From the NCBI RefSeq assembly GCF_019693445.1, contig NZ_JAHRBL010000019.1:1-62923 (forward strand): a stretch of DNA of 62,923 nt, read 5' to 3'. Of this stretch, positions 52,650 through 62,725 are shown piece by piece. The stretch's first letter is position 1. Every line of letters starts with the position of its first letter. The translations under genes were made by a program, and so were the position numbers. Source of the stretch: Deinococcus aquaedulcis (lineage in GTDB: Bacteria > Deinococcota > Deinococci > Deinococcales > Deinococcaceae). Below the pieces are notes generated by a model. It saw only the letters and a program-made list of their open reading frames with translations. It ran no database searches and was not told where the DNA came from.

Positions 52650-53255
52650 TCAGGCTTTCACGCGCTGGCCGTTGACGCAGCGCTCGGTGGTGTCGAGGTC
52701 GGAATAAGTGACAGAGTTGTTGTTGTCCACGTCTTCAATGTTGAAATCAAAGCCCATCTGTAGCTTCTGGTAATCGCCGTTGAGGAAGGGAGAGCGCACC
52801 TTGGCCACCGGTGCATAAAAGCCCCGCCCCCCCTCAATCCGCACCAGAGTCTGTTCGTTTCCGGTCAGATCGATATCTGCACATTGCTGCACCAGGGTGA
52901 TGCGGGCCTGACGGGTGGTCATGTTGTCCTGGCCGTCAATCGTCAGGTCTGGGGTGGTCAGCCGGGCGTCCAGGGTCGTGCGGCCAGTGTAGCGGCCTCT
53001 GGCGTCTTTTTCCTTGACCACACGCTGGCCCCCCGACAGGCCGGTCAGGCGCGTGCGGCTTTGCAGGGGATCGCTGTCTACCCTGGCGGCCCGGAAGCTC
53101 CACACAGCGTCTGGGTCGCGCGAGGGGTACAGGCGCAGCTCCACCCCGCTGAGGGTCACGCCAGTGCCCGCGTCGCGGCGCCCGGTGGGCACAAACGCAA
53201 AGACCAGCGCAAAGAGGGTGATGCCCGCCAGGGCGTAGAGGCCAGTTTTCTGCAC
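52650..53255 (-). CDS. LptC-like membrane-anchored protein
   Basis: This 201-residue protein has one N-terminal membrane helix ([16 protein letters not shown]) and a single periplasmic beta-rich domain with [20 protein letters not shown] and [11 protein letters not shown]. Fold, topology and position before an LptA-like gene match LptC, but the sequence alone is weak. Start GTG 53255 is chosen because TAAAGT lies 7 nt upstream; an earlier GTG at 53264 would overlap that hexamer. Confidence 0.72.
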   Translation of the reverse strand: MQKTGLYALAGITLFALVFAFVPTGRRDAGTGVTLSGVELRLYPSRDPDAVWSFRAARVDSDPLQSRTRLTGLSGGQRVVKEKDARGRYTGRTTLDARLTTPDLTIDGQDNMTTRQARITLVQQCADIDLTGNEQTLVRIEGGRGFYAPVAKVRSPFLNGDYQKLQMGFDFNIEDVDNNNSVTYSDLDTTERCVNGQRVKA

Positions 53256-53262
53256 GGCCCGC

Positions 53263-53268
53263 ACTTTA
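53263..53268 (-). promoter_or_regulatory. -10 hexamer of a leaderless promoter (lptC-like)
   Basis: Minus-strand TAAAGT ends 7 nt before GTG 53255. Confidence 0.65.
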
Positions 53269-53376
53269 GCGCGGCCCTCTCATGAGAGTGGTGGGGACAG
53301 GATGGGACGGGCTGCCCCGGCAGTCGCCCCTGTCAGGTAACGTCCCGAACAGTTGGAGGGGGAGGGGCAAGGCCCT

Positions 53377-53382
53377 TAGCCT
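53377..53382 (+). promoter_or_regulatory. -10 hexamer of a leaderless promoter (tatD)
   Basis: TAGCCT ends 7 nt before ATG 53390. Confidence 0.68.
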
Positions 53383-53389
53383 GCGGGGC

Positions 53390-54166
<777 letters not shown>

Positions 54167-54185
54167 GATACATCTAAATCAGAGG

Positions 54186-54191
54186 TATGCT
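54186..54191 (+). promoter_or_regulatory. -10 hexamer of a leaderless promoter (PadR operon)
   Basis: TATGCT ends 6 nt before ATG 54198; it probably drives the whole five-gene row. Confidence 0.75.
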
Positions 54192-54197
54192 GCGGCC

Positions 54198-54512
54198 ATG
54201 AACACCCGCGAGCAGCTGCGCATGCTGATCCTGGCGGTGCTGGACCGGCAGCCCGAACACGGCTACGCCATCGCCCAGGCCATCAAGGGCCGCAGCGAGG
54301 GGCTGCTGACCGCCCGCGAAGGCACCCTGTACCCCGCCCTGCACGCCCTGGAAGCCGAGGGCCTGATTGAAAGCGAGGAACACGAGGTGGGGGGGCGCCT
54401 GCGCCGCGAATACCGCCTGACCGAGAGTGGGCGCCGGGTGCTGGCCCGCAGCCGCAAGGCGTGGCAGCAGCAGGTGAACGCCGTGCAGGCGGTGCTGGGG
54501 GGGCAGTCGTGA
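54198..54512 (+). CDS. PadR-family transcriptional regulator
   Basis: This 104-residue winged-helix repressor has the PadR pattern [39 protein letters not shown] and [14 protein letters not shown], followed by a short dimer helix. Short PadR proteins commonly regulate the adjacent membrane proteins. It is translationally coupled to the first of four paralogous membrane genes (GTGA). Confidence 0.93.
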   Translation: MNTREQLRMLILAVLDRQPEHGYAIAQAIKGRSEGLLTAREGTLYPALHALEAEGLIESEEHEVGGRLRREYRLTESGRRVLARSRKAWQQQVNAVQAVLGGQS

Positions 54513-55099
54513 GGCTGGAGGCGTGGTTGGCCGCAGCCACGGCCGGCCTGACGCCGGGCGTGCAGGCGCGGATGCGCGCCGAATACACCGCCCATGTGCA
54601 GGACGCGGGTTTGGACGAGGCTGAAGATGTCGAAGGGCTACTGGGAAAGCCGAAGAAGGCGCGGCGAGCGCTGGCGCGCCTCTATCTGGACGTGGCGACC
54701 TTTGAGGGTTTGCGCGAACCAAGGGGCCAGCGAGTCGGCTTCTGGATCCTGGGGGCTTATGGCGCCCTGCTGTTGCTGCTCTGGGCAGGCGGGAACGATC
54801 AGGTAGGCCCGCCCCTGAATGGAGTGGCAATAGCGGGAAGCCTGCTGGCGCTGTTCACCCTGGGTATCAGGCGAATGGGCCCTGAACTCCGGGCTCTATT
54901 GCAGACCAACCTGGGTTTGTGGGCCGTGAACTTCAGTTTCTGGGTCTCGTGGACGACGGGCGCGTGGACGGGCGAGCCTCCGCTGTGGTTGGTCATGGGC
55001 TTTCCGCTGATGTGGCTGTGCTGGGGCGCCGAGATCACCTTTAAAGCCCAGAAACTCCGACGCACCCTGACCCTAGAACAGCCGGCGGTGTCCGCATGA
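54509..55099 (+). CDS. PadR-linked membrane protein, paralogue 1
   Basis: This 196-residue protein has an N-terminal helical domain ([28 protein letters not shown]) resembling the HAAS/permease-prefix signalling domains that occur beside PadR. It then has four to five hydrophobic helices. GTG 54509 overlaps the PadR stop. It shares layout with the next three genes; functions of such proteins are unknown. Confidence 0.8.
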   Translation: MRLEAWLAAATAGLTPGVQARMRAEYTAHVQDAGLDEAEDVEGLLGKPKKARRALARLYLDVATFEGLREPRGQRVGFWILGAYGALLLLLWAGGNDQVGPPLNGVAIAGSLLALFTLGIRRMGPELRALLQTNLGLWAVNFSFWVSWTTGAWTGEPPLWLVMGFPLMWLCWGAEITFKAQKLRRTLTLEQPAVSA

Positions 55100-55689
55100 C
55101 GCCCGAACAGTGGCTGCACGACGCCACCCGGGGCCTGCCCAGGGCGGTGGTCACCCGCGTTCAGACCGAAACGCTGGCCCACCTGCAGGAGGCCGGGCTG
55201 GGAGAGGGCGACGACATCACGGCCCTGCTGGGTCCGCCGGCCACCACCCGGAAGGCGCTGGGTCGGCTCTACGTGTCGGCGGCCGAACTGGACGTACTGG
55301 GCCGTGACCGGGTGGACGGCTGGTTGCTGAGCCTTGTGATGCTGGGGGTGCTGGCGGTGGGGCTGCTGTTTCAGGGGGCCTGGACGGGTGACCCGCATCT
55401 GCCGACACTGGGTGGGGTGGCCGCAGGGCTGGGCCTGCTGGCGCTCACAGCGGCCTGGACCCACCACTGGCGCCCAGAACAGCGCCGACAGATGCGGGCC
55501 AACATGGGCTTGTATGGAATCGTGCTCTTTCAGATCGTGCTGCCGGCGCTGAGCAACCTTCCGCTGGGCCTCCTGGAAAGTGTTTCGCTGTGTCTTTGGG
55601 GAGGTTTGTTCCTTACGGGGCTGATCGCGGCCCAGCACAGCGCGCAGAAACTTCGCCGCACCCTGGCCCTGGAAGGTGCGCGCGCATGA
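55096..55689 (+). CDS. PadR-linked membrane protein, paralogue 2
   Basis: This 197-residue protein matches paralogue 1 in plan: W-L-H-D-A-T-R-G-L-P, H-L-Q-E-A-G-L-G-E-G-D-D-I-T-A-L-L-G-P-P-A-T-T-R-K-A-L, then several membrane helices. The C-terminus [11 protein letters not shown] is nearly the same as that of paralogue 1, evidence of duplication. It overlaps its neighbours by 4 nt each. Confidence 0.8.
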   Translation: MTPEQWLHDATRGLPRAVVTRVQTETLAHLQEAGLGEGDDITALLGPPATTRKALGRLYVSAAELDVLGRDRVDGWLLSLVMLGVLAVGLLFQGAWTGDPHLPTLGGVAAGLGLLALTAAWTHHWRPEQRRQMRANMGLYGIVLFQIVLPALSNLPLGLLESVSLCLWGGLFLTGLIAAQHSAQKLRRTLALEGARA

Positions 55690-56327
55690 CCCACACGCCC
55701 CAGTGCCTCACCGACTATCTGGCCGCCGTGACCGCGCCCTTTCCAGCCGATACGGCCGCCCGATTGAGGGGCGAACTGCAGGCCCACGTGCTGGAGGCCG
55801 CCGAAGCCCTGGCCGACCAGGGCGACCCGACGCCCACTGAGACCGCGCTGCGCGACCTGGGCAGCGTGCGCGAGGGGCGGCGTGCCCTGGAACGCCAGCA
55901 CTACACCGGGGCCGAAGAAGAAGTCCTGCTGGCCTGCCGCTTTGCCCATCTGAAGCGCACCTCTGCGTTCTCTCTGGCCCTGGGTGCCGCCATCATCCTG
56001 GCGTGGCCACTCCTGCTGCTGTGGCTGGAACGGCCGATCACCTGGGGGCTGTATGGGGCCCTGGGTGCGGTGGTCCTGGCCTCCGCCATCCTGGAGAGGT
56101 GGGTGCCGCGCCGCTTTCCAGCCTGCAGTGCCCGCGTGCTGCTGGGGCTGCTGCGCCTGTGCATGGTGCCCGCCGTGATCGGCGCCTTTCAGGTGCTCGC
56201 CCTGAATGGGGAAGCGACGCGCTGGGCCGGCCTCCTGGGCGCTGGGGTGGGCTTCTGGCTGGTGGCGCGGCACGACTGGCGAACCCTATGGTCCCTGTTG
56301 CCCAAGGCCCTCTCCGGGGCCCGCTGA
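55686..56327 (+). CDS. PadR-linked membrane protein, paralogue 3
   Basis: This 213-residue protein begins with the shared helical domain (Y-L-A-A-V-T-A-P-F-P-A-D-T-A-A-R-L-R-G-E-L-Q-A-H) ending A-L-R-D-L-G-S-V-R-E, followed by about five membrane helices. Its opening is close to paralogue 4. It overlaps paralogue 2 as ATGA. Confidence 0.8.
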   Translation: MTHTPQCLTDYLAAVTAPFPADTAARLRGELQAHVLEAAEALADQGDPTPTETALRDLGSVREGRRALERQHYTGAEEEVLLACRFAHLKRTSAFSLALGAAIILAWPLLLLWLERPITWGLYGALGAVVLASAILERWVPRRFPACSARVLLGLLRLCMVPAVIGAFQVLALNGEATRWAGLLGAGVGFWLVARHDWRTLWSLLPKALSGAR

Positions 56328-56339
56328 GGAGGAGAGGAC

Positions 56340-57020
56340 ATGACGGCCCAGACCCCTTTTGACCACTGGCTCACCCAGGTCACGGCCCCTTTCCCGGGCG
56401 ACACCGCGTGGCGCCTGCGCGCCGAGTTCAGCACCCACTATGAGCAGGCGGTGGACGACCTGACCGCGCTGGGCGACCCGGACCCTGCACGCACCGCCCT
56501 GCATGAACTGGGCGAGCCCGCCACCGTGATCGCCGCGCTGGCGCACACCCATTTCACGCGTGCGGACCTCGCCTGGATGGACCGCGACGGGGAATTAAAG
56601 AGGCTGCTGGCCGACCCGGACCAGTTGCACCGGGAACCGTTCGGGCGCTGGGTCGCTGGGGTGGCCCTGTGGCTGGGGCTCTCGGTCTGGTTGCTGTTCG
56701 GGCTGCCGGGATTGCCCAGCACCATGTCGGTCCATACCGCCTTCGGCCCACTGGCTGGCCTGCTGCTGCTGGTGCTGGTGGGGGTGCAGCTTGGCGAGCG
56801 GTGGACCGTCAGTCGGCGGCCCCAGCGGTCCGCCGCCATCTTGCGCCGCTGCTGGCGCATGCTGTGGCATCCCCTCGGGGGCCTGCTGGTGGCTGCTGCG
56901 CTCCTGGGTCCTTCTCTGGTGTTGGGGCTGGTGGCGCTGGGCCTGACGCTCCACGCTTTTCTCATCCGGCCTCGCGAGGCCCTGTCCCTGCTGGACAAAG
57001 CGTGGCGCGGAGCGCACTAG
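56340..57020 (+). CDS. PadR-linked membrane protein, paralogue 4
   Basis: This 226-residue protein has the domain W-L-T-Q-V-T-A-P-F-P-G-D-T-A-W-R-L-R-A-E-F-S-T-H, ending A-L-H-E-L-G-E-P, and about four to five membrane helices. It is 12 nt after paralogue 3 with GAGGAGAGG before the ATG, and ends 3 nt from the convergent hydrolase gene. Confidence 0.8.
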   Translation: MTAQTPFDHWLTQVTAPFPGDTAWRLRAEFSTHYEQAVDDLTALGDPDPARTALHELGEPATVIAALAHTHFTRADLAWMDRDGELKRLLADPDQLHREPFGRWVAGVALWLGLSVWLLFGLPGLPSTMSVHTAFGPLAGLLLLVLVGVQLGERWTVSRRPQRSAAILRRCWRMLWHPLGGLLVAAALLGPSLVLGLVALGLTLHAFLIRPREALSLLDKAWRGAH

Positions 57021-57023
57021 CCT

Positions 57024-58049
57024 CTACAGATGGCGCTTGAAAAAGGCCACGCTGCGCCGCAGGGCCAGCCCCAGATTGCCGCTGAGGTTGTGGTTGTCGC
57101 CCTCGTAGCGGTAAGCCTCCACAGGCTGGCCTGCCGCGCGCAGGTCATTCGCCAGCGCTTGTTGAAAGCTGTAGGGCACGTCCTTGTCGGCAGTGCCGTG
57201 GTGCAGCTGCAGGGGGCGGCCCTCTAATTCCTTCAGGTAGGCATTCGGGCTGAGCAGGCGCAGGTAGCGGCGGCTCAGGCCATCCAGGGTACGCCGCTGG
57301 CCCCCCGGCGGGTTCCAGTCAGTGTTCAGGAGGTCATAGCCCGCCACCACGCCTGCCCACAATGAGGCGGCCTTGAAGTCCCGGTCCACCAGCAGGGCCC
57401 GCAGCGAGAGTTGCCCGCCCATCGAATGGCCCCACAGCCCCAGGCGCCGCCTGTTTACGCGTGGGTCCTTTTTCAGGCTGGCAGCGGCGTTCAGCACGTC
57501 CACCGTGTAGCCGGGGTCGGTGTAGCCGCCTCTGGCCTCGCCCTGGCTGTCGCCGTGTCCCCGGTAGTCGCTTTTCAGGGTCACGAAGCCTGCGCGCGCA
57601 AAGGCGTCCTGGTAGGCCACGTAGCGTTCGGTGGTGCGGTACTCGTCCGGCGGAATGTAGCCGTGATTGAACACGATGGCCGGCCAGCCGCCCGGGGGTG
57701 GGGTGCCGCGTGGCACGGTCAGCAGGGCATTGATCCGCAGCCCCTCGGACTGGTAGCTCACCACCTGCCGCGTGTAGTTCACGCCGGGGGCCAGTGTGCG
57801 CCGCACCGTGAGGGCGCTGCCGGGGTAGGTGAGCGCCCGCAGCGCCGGAATGCTGATGGGCTGCGCGGCAGCGGCGGCGCGCAGGGCGGCCTCATCCGGC
57901 GTGGTGCGGGGAGGCGGGCTTGCCGGGTCTGCCCCCTGGGGTGGGGGCACCGCGCGGTCCGGCTGCCCCAGCGTTTCTGGCTGTGTCAACGCCACGTACC
58001 CAGCCCCCAGGCCCAGCGCCAGCAGCGCGCCCAGGATCAGGCGCCGCAT
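57024..58049 (-). CDS. Exported alpha/beta hydrolase (peptidase S9-like)
   Basis: This 341-residue protein has an N-terminal hydrophobic anchor or signal (RRLILGALLALGLGAGYVALT) followed by a catalytic domain. Elements are I-V-F-N-H-G-Y-I-P-P-D-E-Y, nucleophile elbow G-H-S-M-G-G (Ser), the Asp-containing H-H-G-T-A-D-K-D-V-P and a final His in G-D-N-H-N-L. It matches S9-type prolyl oligopeptidase hydrolases or dienelactone-type esterases. Substrate unknown. ATG 58049 has CGGAG 6 nt upstream. Confidence 0.88.
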   Translation of the reverse strand: MRRLILGALLALGLGAGYVALTQPETLGQPDRAVPPPQGADPASPPPRTTPDEAALRAAAAAQPISIPALRALTYPGSALTVRRTLAPGVNYTRQVVSYQSEGLRINALLTVPRGTPPPGGWPAIVFNHGYIPPDEYRTTERYVAYQDAFARAGFVTLKSDYRGHGDSQGEARGGYTDPGYTVDVLNAAASLKKDPRVNRRRLGLWGHSMGGQLSLRALLVDRDFKAASLWAGVVAGYDLLNTDWNPPGGQRRTLDGLSRRYLRLLSPNAYLKELEGRPLQLHHGTADKDVPYSFQQALANDLRAAGQPVEAYRYEGDNHNLSGNLGLALRRSVAFFKRHL

Positions 58050-58101
58050 GGCGGCTCCGAATGGGTGGCAGGCGGAATCATGCCCAGAGGCTAAAGAAGA
58101 G

Positions 58102-58126
58102 GGCCGCCGCACATTGCGCGGCGGCC
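58102..58126 (-). terminator. Terminator after the lipoprotein gene
   Basis: GGCCGCCGC (58102-58110) pairs with 58118-58126; on the minus strand CTCTTCTTT follows. It lies 23 nt past the lipoprotein stop. Confidence 0.8.
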
Positions 58127-58148
58127 AACGGTTGGTCTTGGGCGGGTC

Positions 58149-58691
58149 TTAACGGCTCAGCACGTAGGTGCTCAGCTTCAGGAAGGGGCTGGGGTTGGCG
58201 CCGCCCAGAGGCTGGGCCGTGTCGTACAGGTTCCAGCCGCGCTTGACCGACATGGCCGGCAGCACCTCAGCGCCCCCCAGAAATTCGGGAATGCTGATGG
58301 AGTCCAGATTGGCGTCCACCGGGCTGAACACCAGCCACTGCTTGTTGCGGGCAAAGCTCTCGCCGGCATCAAAGCGGGCGTTGTTGTTGCTGTCGTCAAA
58401 CACGATCACCTGATACACGCCCGCCACCGAAGGAATGGTGGGCAGGTCGAAGCCAAAGGCCCAGGTGTTCACGCCCGTTGAGACGATGTTCTGGTCAATG
58501 GTGCTGGTGTTCGTGACCGCCACCGGTACCCCCGTGCCCACCAGGGCCAGTCGCAGGCGGGGGTTCTGGCCCCAATCACCGGCGATGGAGCCGCTCAGAG
58601 CGTAGGCCTCGGGCGGGCGAACCTCCTGCGGTCGGCAGGCGGTGAGGGTGAGCAGGCTGAGAGGCAGAACGAGCAGAGCAGCGGCGCGCAT
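58149..58691 (-). CDS. Small lipoprotein of unknown function
   Basis: This 180-residue protein has a lipoprotein signal (AALLVLPLSLLTLTACRPQ, lipobox LTAC) and a compact beta-rich domain with V-F-D-D-S-N-N-N-A-R-F-D-A-G-E. That D-S-N-N-N-x-x-x-D segment looks like a calcium-type loop. No family is recognised. ATG 58691 has TAGCCT 7 nt upstream. Confidence 0.8.
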   Translation of the reverse strand: MRAAALLVLPLSLLTLTACRPQEVRPPEAYALSGSIAGDWGQNPRLRLALVGTGVPVAVTNTSTIDQNIVSTGVNTWAFGFDLPTIPSVAGVYQVIVFDDSNNNARFDAGESFARNKQWLVFSPVDANLDSISIPEFLGGAEVLPAMSVKRGWNLYDTAQPLGGANPSPFLKLSTYVLSR

Positions 58692-58698
58692 GGGGTTT

Positions 58699-58704
58699 AG
58701 GCTA
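58699..58704 (-). promoter_or_regulatory. -10 hexamer of a leaderless promoter (lipoprotein)
   Basis: Minus-strand TAGCCT ends 7 nt before ATG 58691. Confidence 0.68.
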
Positions 58705-58867
58705 ATGCAACGCGATGAGGAGCAGCTAAAGCAAGCCTCTGAGAGCAAACTGAGTTTGTGATAAGCCCACCTTGCTGCTGCTGTATATGGACGTTATCTT
58801 AAGTCCTCACAGCAACATCAAAGCCGACATCTGTCGGCAGTCATCTGTCTTTCACCCCACTCAATTT

Positions 58868-58895
58868 TTGTCTCGACACTTCCCGTGGGTATACG
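58868..58895 (+). promoter_or_regulatory. Candidate -35/-10 promoter before the Ig/PPC gene
   Basis: TTGTCT (58868-58873) and TATACG (58890-58895) are 16 nt apart; GAAGGAG follows and ATG is at 58920. The stretch 58692-58867 is AT-rich with two ATCTGTC repeats and no gene. Confidence 0.5.
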
Positions 58896-58919
58896 AAGTA
58901 GAGCTGTGAAGGAGACCCT

Positions 58920-59945
58920 ATGAAGCGATCCCCTGCCTTTGCGTTCCTGGCGTTAACAGGAGCCCTGCTCAGTGCCTGCACGCCAAGCCCGGCCCCCGAT
59001 GTCACCAAGCCGACGGTGGCCCTGAGCGCCGCGCCCAGCCCCGTTACGACTGCAGGCCAGGTCACGCTCACGGCGACCGCTGCGGACGATGTTGGGGTTG
59101 CATCTGTCTCCTTCTATAAGGGAACCACCCTGATCTCAACGGACACCACGGCACCTTTCACGGCCACAGATAATGTGACCAGCGCCCAGAACGGCAATGT
59201 CACCTACCGCGCTGTCGCCACAGACGCCGCTGGAAACCAGGCCGAAGCCACGGCGACCGTCACGGTGAACATTGATGTGACGGCCCCCACCGTCACGGTG
59301 ACTGCAGCCCCCAACCCCTTGGTGAAGGCGGGCGTCGTGACTTTCACGGCGGCAGCCACCGACAACGTTGGGGTCACCAAAGTGGACTTCTTCGACAATG
59401 GGGTGCTGGTGGCCACGGACACCACGGCGCCCTTCTCTGCGGTCAAGGCGTATGCCTTCGCGGACAACGGTGCCCATACGATCACGGCCACGGCGTACGA
59501 CGCCATGAACAACAAGACCACGGCCACGACGACCCTCAATGTGGCCATTGCCGATGCCAATGAGCCCAACGACAGTGTGGCAGCCGCCACCCCACTGGTT
59601 CTGGGAACACCGATCAAGGGGGCCATCGCTGCCCAGCCGCGCGATATGGATTACTTCAAATTTGAGGCCAAGGCTGGGGACATGCTGAAGCTGACTGTCA
59701 AGTCGACCAGTGTGGATCCCAACAGCACCCTTGACCCCTACGTGATGATCCTGATGCCCGATGGCAAGACGGTTCTTGAGAAGGACGACGACAGTGGGGC
59801 TGGGCTGGAGTCTGAAATTCGTTTCAACGTGCCTCAAACCGGCACCTATACCGTGGTGATCACCAGTTTCGACATCTATAACGATGAGCAGATCACCGAT
59901 GACCGCGCGACCAATACCTATCAGGTCGCTCTGACTCGCCGCTGA
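58920..59945 (+). CDS. Lipoprotein with two Ig-like domains and a PPC domain
   Basis: This 341-residue surface protein has a lipobox (LLSAC) near residue 20. Two bacterial Ig-like domains follow (about 30-118 and 119-210, each with T-A-x-D-x-V-G-V and D-T-T-A-P-F), then a PPC domain (about 215-340: [39 protein letters not shown]). PPC domains are usually found at the end of secreted peptidases and aid folding or substrate binding. The next gene is a subtilase, 28 nt on, so they may act together. Confidence 0.88.
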   Translation: MKRSPAFAFLALTGALLSACTPSPAPDVTKPTVALSAAPSPVTTAGQVTLTATAADDVGVASVSFYKGTTLISTDTTAPFTATDNVTSAQNGNVTYRAVATDAAGNQAEATATVTVNIDVTAPTVTVTAAPNPLVKAGVVTFTAAATDNVGVTKVDFFDNGVLVATDTTAPFSAVKAYAFADNGAHTITATAYDAMNNKTTATTTLNVAIADANEPNDSVAAATPLVLGTPIKGAIAAQPRDMDYFKFEAKAGDMLKLTVKSTSVDPNSTLDPYVMILMPDGKTVLEKDDDSGAGLESEIRFNVPQTGTYTVVITSFDIYNDEQITDDRATNTYQVALTRR

Positions 59946-59973
59946 GCTTATTTTTTCTTCAAGGAGTACACCT

Positions 59974-62625
59974 GTGAGCAATTCCCTGAAACGGTTTCCC
60001 CTCCTGACTATGGCTCTGGTCCTGGCGGCCTGTGGTCAGAACACCCAGCCCGCTGCCCCCATGGCGGGCATCCCAGCAGGCACAATGGGTCACATCTCCT
60101 CTGCACCCACCAAATGGTTTGTAGAACTTGAGGGTGACCCGTCGGTCATGAGTGTCCAGAGCGTGGGTGCTCAGCAGGCCAGCTTCCGTGCCCTGGCGGC
60201 TGAACGCGGCATTCAGCTGAAGGAGCTGGCTGCATACAGCACTCTGTTCAACGGTTTTAGCGTTGAAGCCAGTAGCGGAGAAATCAACCGGGTGACGCGG
60301 ATGCCTGGTGTGCAGGCCGTATACCCCGTCGAAGAGGTTGAGCGGCCTAAGGTACAGCGTGACTTGATGTCGGTCCTGGTCCCGGACATGATTGGCGCCG
60401 TTACTATGACGGGCGCTGATTTTGCCCAGAATGAACTTGGACTCACTGGTCGCGGTATTAAGGTCGCTGTCATGGACAGCGGCATTGATGTGGATCATCC
60501 CGCTTTTGCTGGTCGGATCACCGCCGGGTATGACTTCGTCGGTGACGCCTTCGGCAGTGATGGTAATCGTACGCCTGCACCTGATGAAAATCCCGATGAC
60601 TGCGGCGGTCACGGTACACACGTTGCTGGGATTGTCGGTGGCAATGACGCTTCAAGAGGCTTTAAGGGTGTAGCCCCTGAAGTCAGCTTCGGCGCGTATA
60701 AGGTCTTTGGATGTGATGGCAGTACGGATGCAGACATCATGCTGCAGGCTATGGAGCGTGCATACAACGATGGCATGCACATCCTGAACATGAGTATCGG
60801 CGCGGCCTTCCAGTGGCCACAGTACCCCACAGCCAAAGCGGCCAGCCGACTGGTAAAGCGTGGGATGGTGGTGAGTGTCTCAGCTGGCAACAGCGGAACC
60901 AGTGGTCAGTACGCGACCGGCGCGCCCAGCCTCGGTGAGAACGTCATGGCGGTGGCCTCTGTCGACAACATCAAGCTGGAGCTGCGCAACTTCACCATCA
61001 CGCCAGACGGAAGCAAAATTGGCTATCAGCCTGCCACAGGTGCGCCGGCAGCGCCCAGCGGTCTGAGCCTGCCGATTACCAAGGCGCCGGGCAGTACCAT
61101 CACCACCGCCAATGACGGTTGTTCGGTCAACGGGGCCAGCCCTTACGCCGCCAATAGTCTCGCTGGAAAGGCCGTTCTGATTCGTCGCGGCACCTGTAGC
61201 TTCCGCGAGAAAACACTCAACGCGCAGCGTGCTGGTGCCCGCGCAGTCATCCTGTACAACAACACCTCTGGCTTTATTAGCCCCACCGTGGCACCCAGCC
61301 TGGCCAACGACAATGAAGTGGTCGAAATTCCAGTGGTGTCCATTCTGCAGGCTGATGGTCAGAAGATTGATGCACTGATTGCCAACGGCACCACTGCGAC
61401 ATTTAACGCCGAGACCAGCCTGTTCAATAATCCTGTTGGCAACACGCTCAGCAGCTTCTCTTCTTACGGGATGTCGCCCGATCTGGAATTGAAGCCGGAC
61501 CTGAGTGCTCCAGGGGGCCTCATTAAGAGCACCTACCCACTTTCTGTGGAGGCCACAGGTTACGCGGTCTTGAGCGGCACCAGTATGGCCGCGCCACATG
61601 TGGCGGGTGTGGCGGCCCTGATGCTACAGGCCTACCCCGGAATCCAGGCCAAGGACATGCGCACTCGCCTGATGAACACCAGCTCTCTGCGTTATTTCCG
61701 TAACGCCAGCGGTACGCTTTTCCCCTTCCCTGACTATGTGCAGCGCCAGGGCGCGGGCATGGTGGATGTTGTCAATGCCTATAACAGCACTGTTAGCGTG
61801 ACCCCCAGCAAGATCAGCCTGGGTGAAAGCGAAACCTTCGCCAGCCGCAGTAAGGTGCTTGTGCTGAAAAATACCGGGCCGCGCCGCGAGGTTTACAATG
61901 TGACGCACACGCCCGCCCTGACTGTTGCAGGTACCACGCTGGCGCCTACGCCCAACACGGCAGCCGCCACTGTAACTGTCAATGGACAGAGTGTGAATGC
62001 AGCAGAGATTGAAGTGGTAGTGCCGCCCTTCGGCGAGGTGGAACTGAACGTGGAGATCACGCCACCTGCCAGTGCGCCTGACAAGGCACAGTACGGCGGA
62101 TACGTGTTCATGCGCAATGCCAACGGCAGCACGTTGAATGTGCCGTACTCTGGTTTCAAAGGTGATTACCAGAGTATCAAGGTGCTGGGCAATGCCACCG
62201 TTGGAGGGACCAGCTACGATTTCCCGGTGCTGTTCGACTCTAAAGAGGGAGTGTTCTTCGCTGAGGGTGAAGCGCTAACGGCGCTGCCAGATTACACGTT
62301 TGCTGACGGAGATCGGCCCCAGGTTCTGGCTCACTTCGCACACCAGGCTCGTCGTGTGACATTTGAGCTTCTGGATGGCAACGGTGCTGCAATAGACGTG
62401 ATTCGCGTTGACCAGTATGTTGGTCGTAATGCCACAAATATTTACACCGATGCCAATAGCGATGCGTTTGACTCTTACACTTGGGATGGCAAATTCAGTG
62501 ACGGCAAGGTTGCGCCTAATGGCGTGTATCAACTCCGTCTCCGTGTGCTGAAAGCGCTGGGCGACGAGTCCAATCCCAACCATACTGAGGTTTACATGAG
62601 TCAGCGTTTCGCTGTCGTTCGATAA
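59974..62625 (+). CDS. Large subtilisin-like (S8) serine protease
   Basis: This 883-residue exported lipoprotein (lipobox LAAC near residue 20) has an inhibitor-like propeptide (about 45-120). The S8 catalytic domain has Asp168 ([13 protein letters not shown]), His213 ([12 protein letters not shown]) and Ser537 (GTSMAAPHV). A protease-associated (PA) insert lies at about 360-480, between His and Ser. C-terminal beta domains follow, including a Fn3-like region and a closing FlgD-like part ([22 protein letters not shown]). This layout matches lactocepin/C5a-peptidase-like enzymes. GTG 59974 has AAGGAG. Codon use is visibly less GC-biased than neighbours. Confidence 0.93.
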   Translation: MSNSLKRFPLLTMALVLAACGQNTQPAAPMAGIPAGTMGHISSAPTKWFVELEGDPSVMSVQSVGAQQASFRALAAERGIQLKELAAYSTLFNGFSVEASSGEINRVTRMPGVQAVYPVEEVERPKVQRDLMSVLVPDMIGAVTMTGADFAQNELGLTGRGIKVAVMDSGIDVDHPAFAGRITAGYDFVGDAFGSDGNRTPAPDENPDDCGGHGTHVAGIVGGNDASRGFKGVAPEVSFGAYKVFGCDGSTDADIMLQAMERAYNDGMHILNMSIGAAFQWPQYPTAKAASRLVKRGMVVSVSAGNSGTSGQYATGAPSLGENVMAVASVDNIKLELRNFTITPDGSKIGYQPATGAPAAPSGLSLPITKAPGSTITTANDGCSVNGASPYAANSLAGKAVLIRRGTCSFREKTLNAQRAGARAVILYNNTSGFISPTVAPSLANDNEVVEIPVVSILQADGQKIDALIANGTTATFNAETSLFNNPVGNTLSSFSSYGMSPDLELKPDLSAPGGLIKSTYPLSVEATGYAVLSGTSMAAPHVAGVAALMLQAYPGIQAKDMRTRLMNTSSLRYFRNASGTLFPFPDYVQRQGAGMVDVVNAYNSTVSVTPSKISLGESETFASRSKVLVLKNTGPRREVYNVTHTPALTVAGTTLAPTPNTAAATVTVNGQSVNAAEIEVVVPPFGEVELNVEITPPASAPDKAQYGGYVFMRNANGSTLNVPYSGFKGDYQSIKVLGNATVGGTSYDFPVLFDSKEGVFFAEGEALTALPDYTFADGDRPQVLAHFAHQARRVTFELLDGNGAAIDVIRVDQYVGRNATNIYTDANSDAFDSYTWDGKFSDGKVAPNGVYQLRLRVLKALGDESNPNHTEVYMSQRFAVVR

Positions 62626-62636
62626 TCCGCCTTATT

Positions 62637-62670
62637 GACCCAGGGCCGCAGTTGCGGCCCTGGGTCTTCT
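62637..62670 (+). terminator. Terminator after the subtilase gene
   Basis: GACCCAGGGCCGC (62637-62649) pairs perfectly with 62654-62666 across AGTT and is followed by TTCTTT. Confidence 0.9.
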
Positions 62671-62725
62671 TTAATTGATATTTCACATAGAGGGAAAGCC
62701 GTCAACAATATCGGGTCCGCTTCTA

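Noticed and set aside
58079..58091. TAGCCT followed by ATG at 58081 as the hydrolase start
   Set aside because: It has good leaderless spacing but is out of frame with the hydrolase; ATG 58049 has a Shine-Dalgarno and the signal segment.
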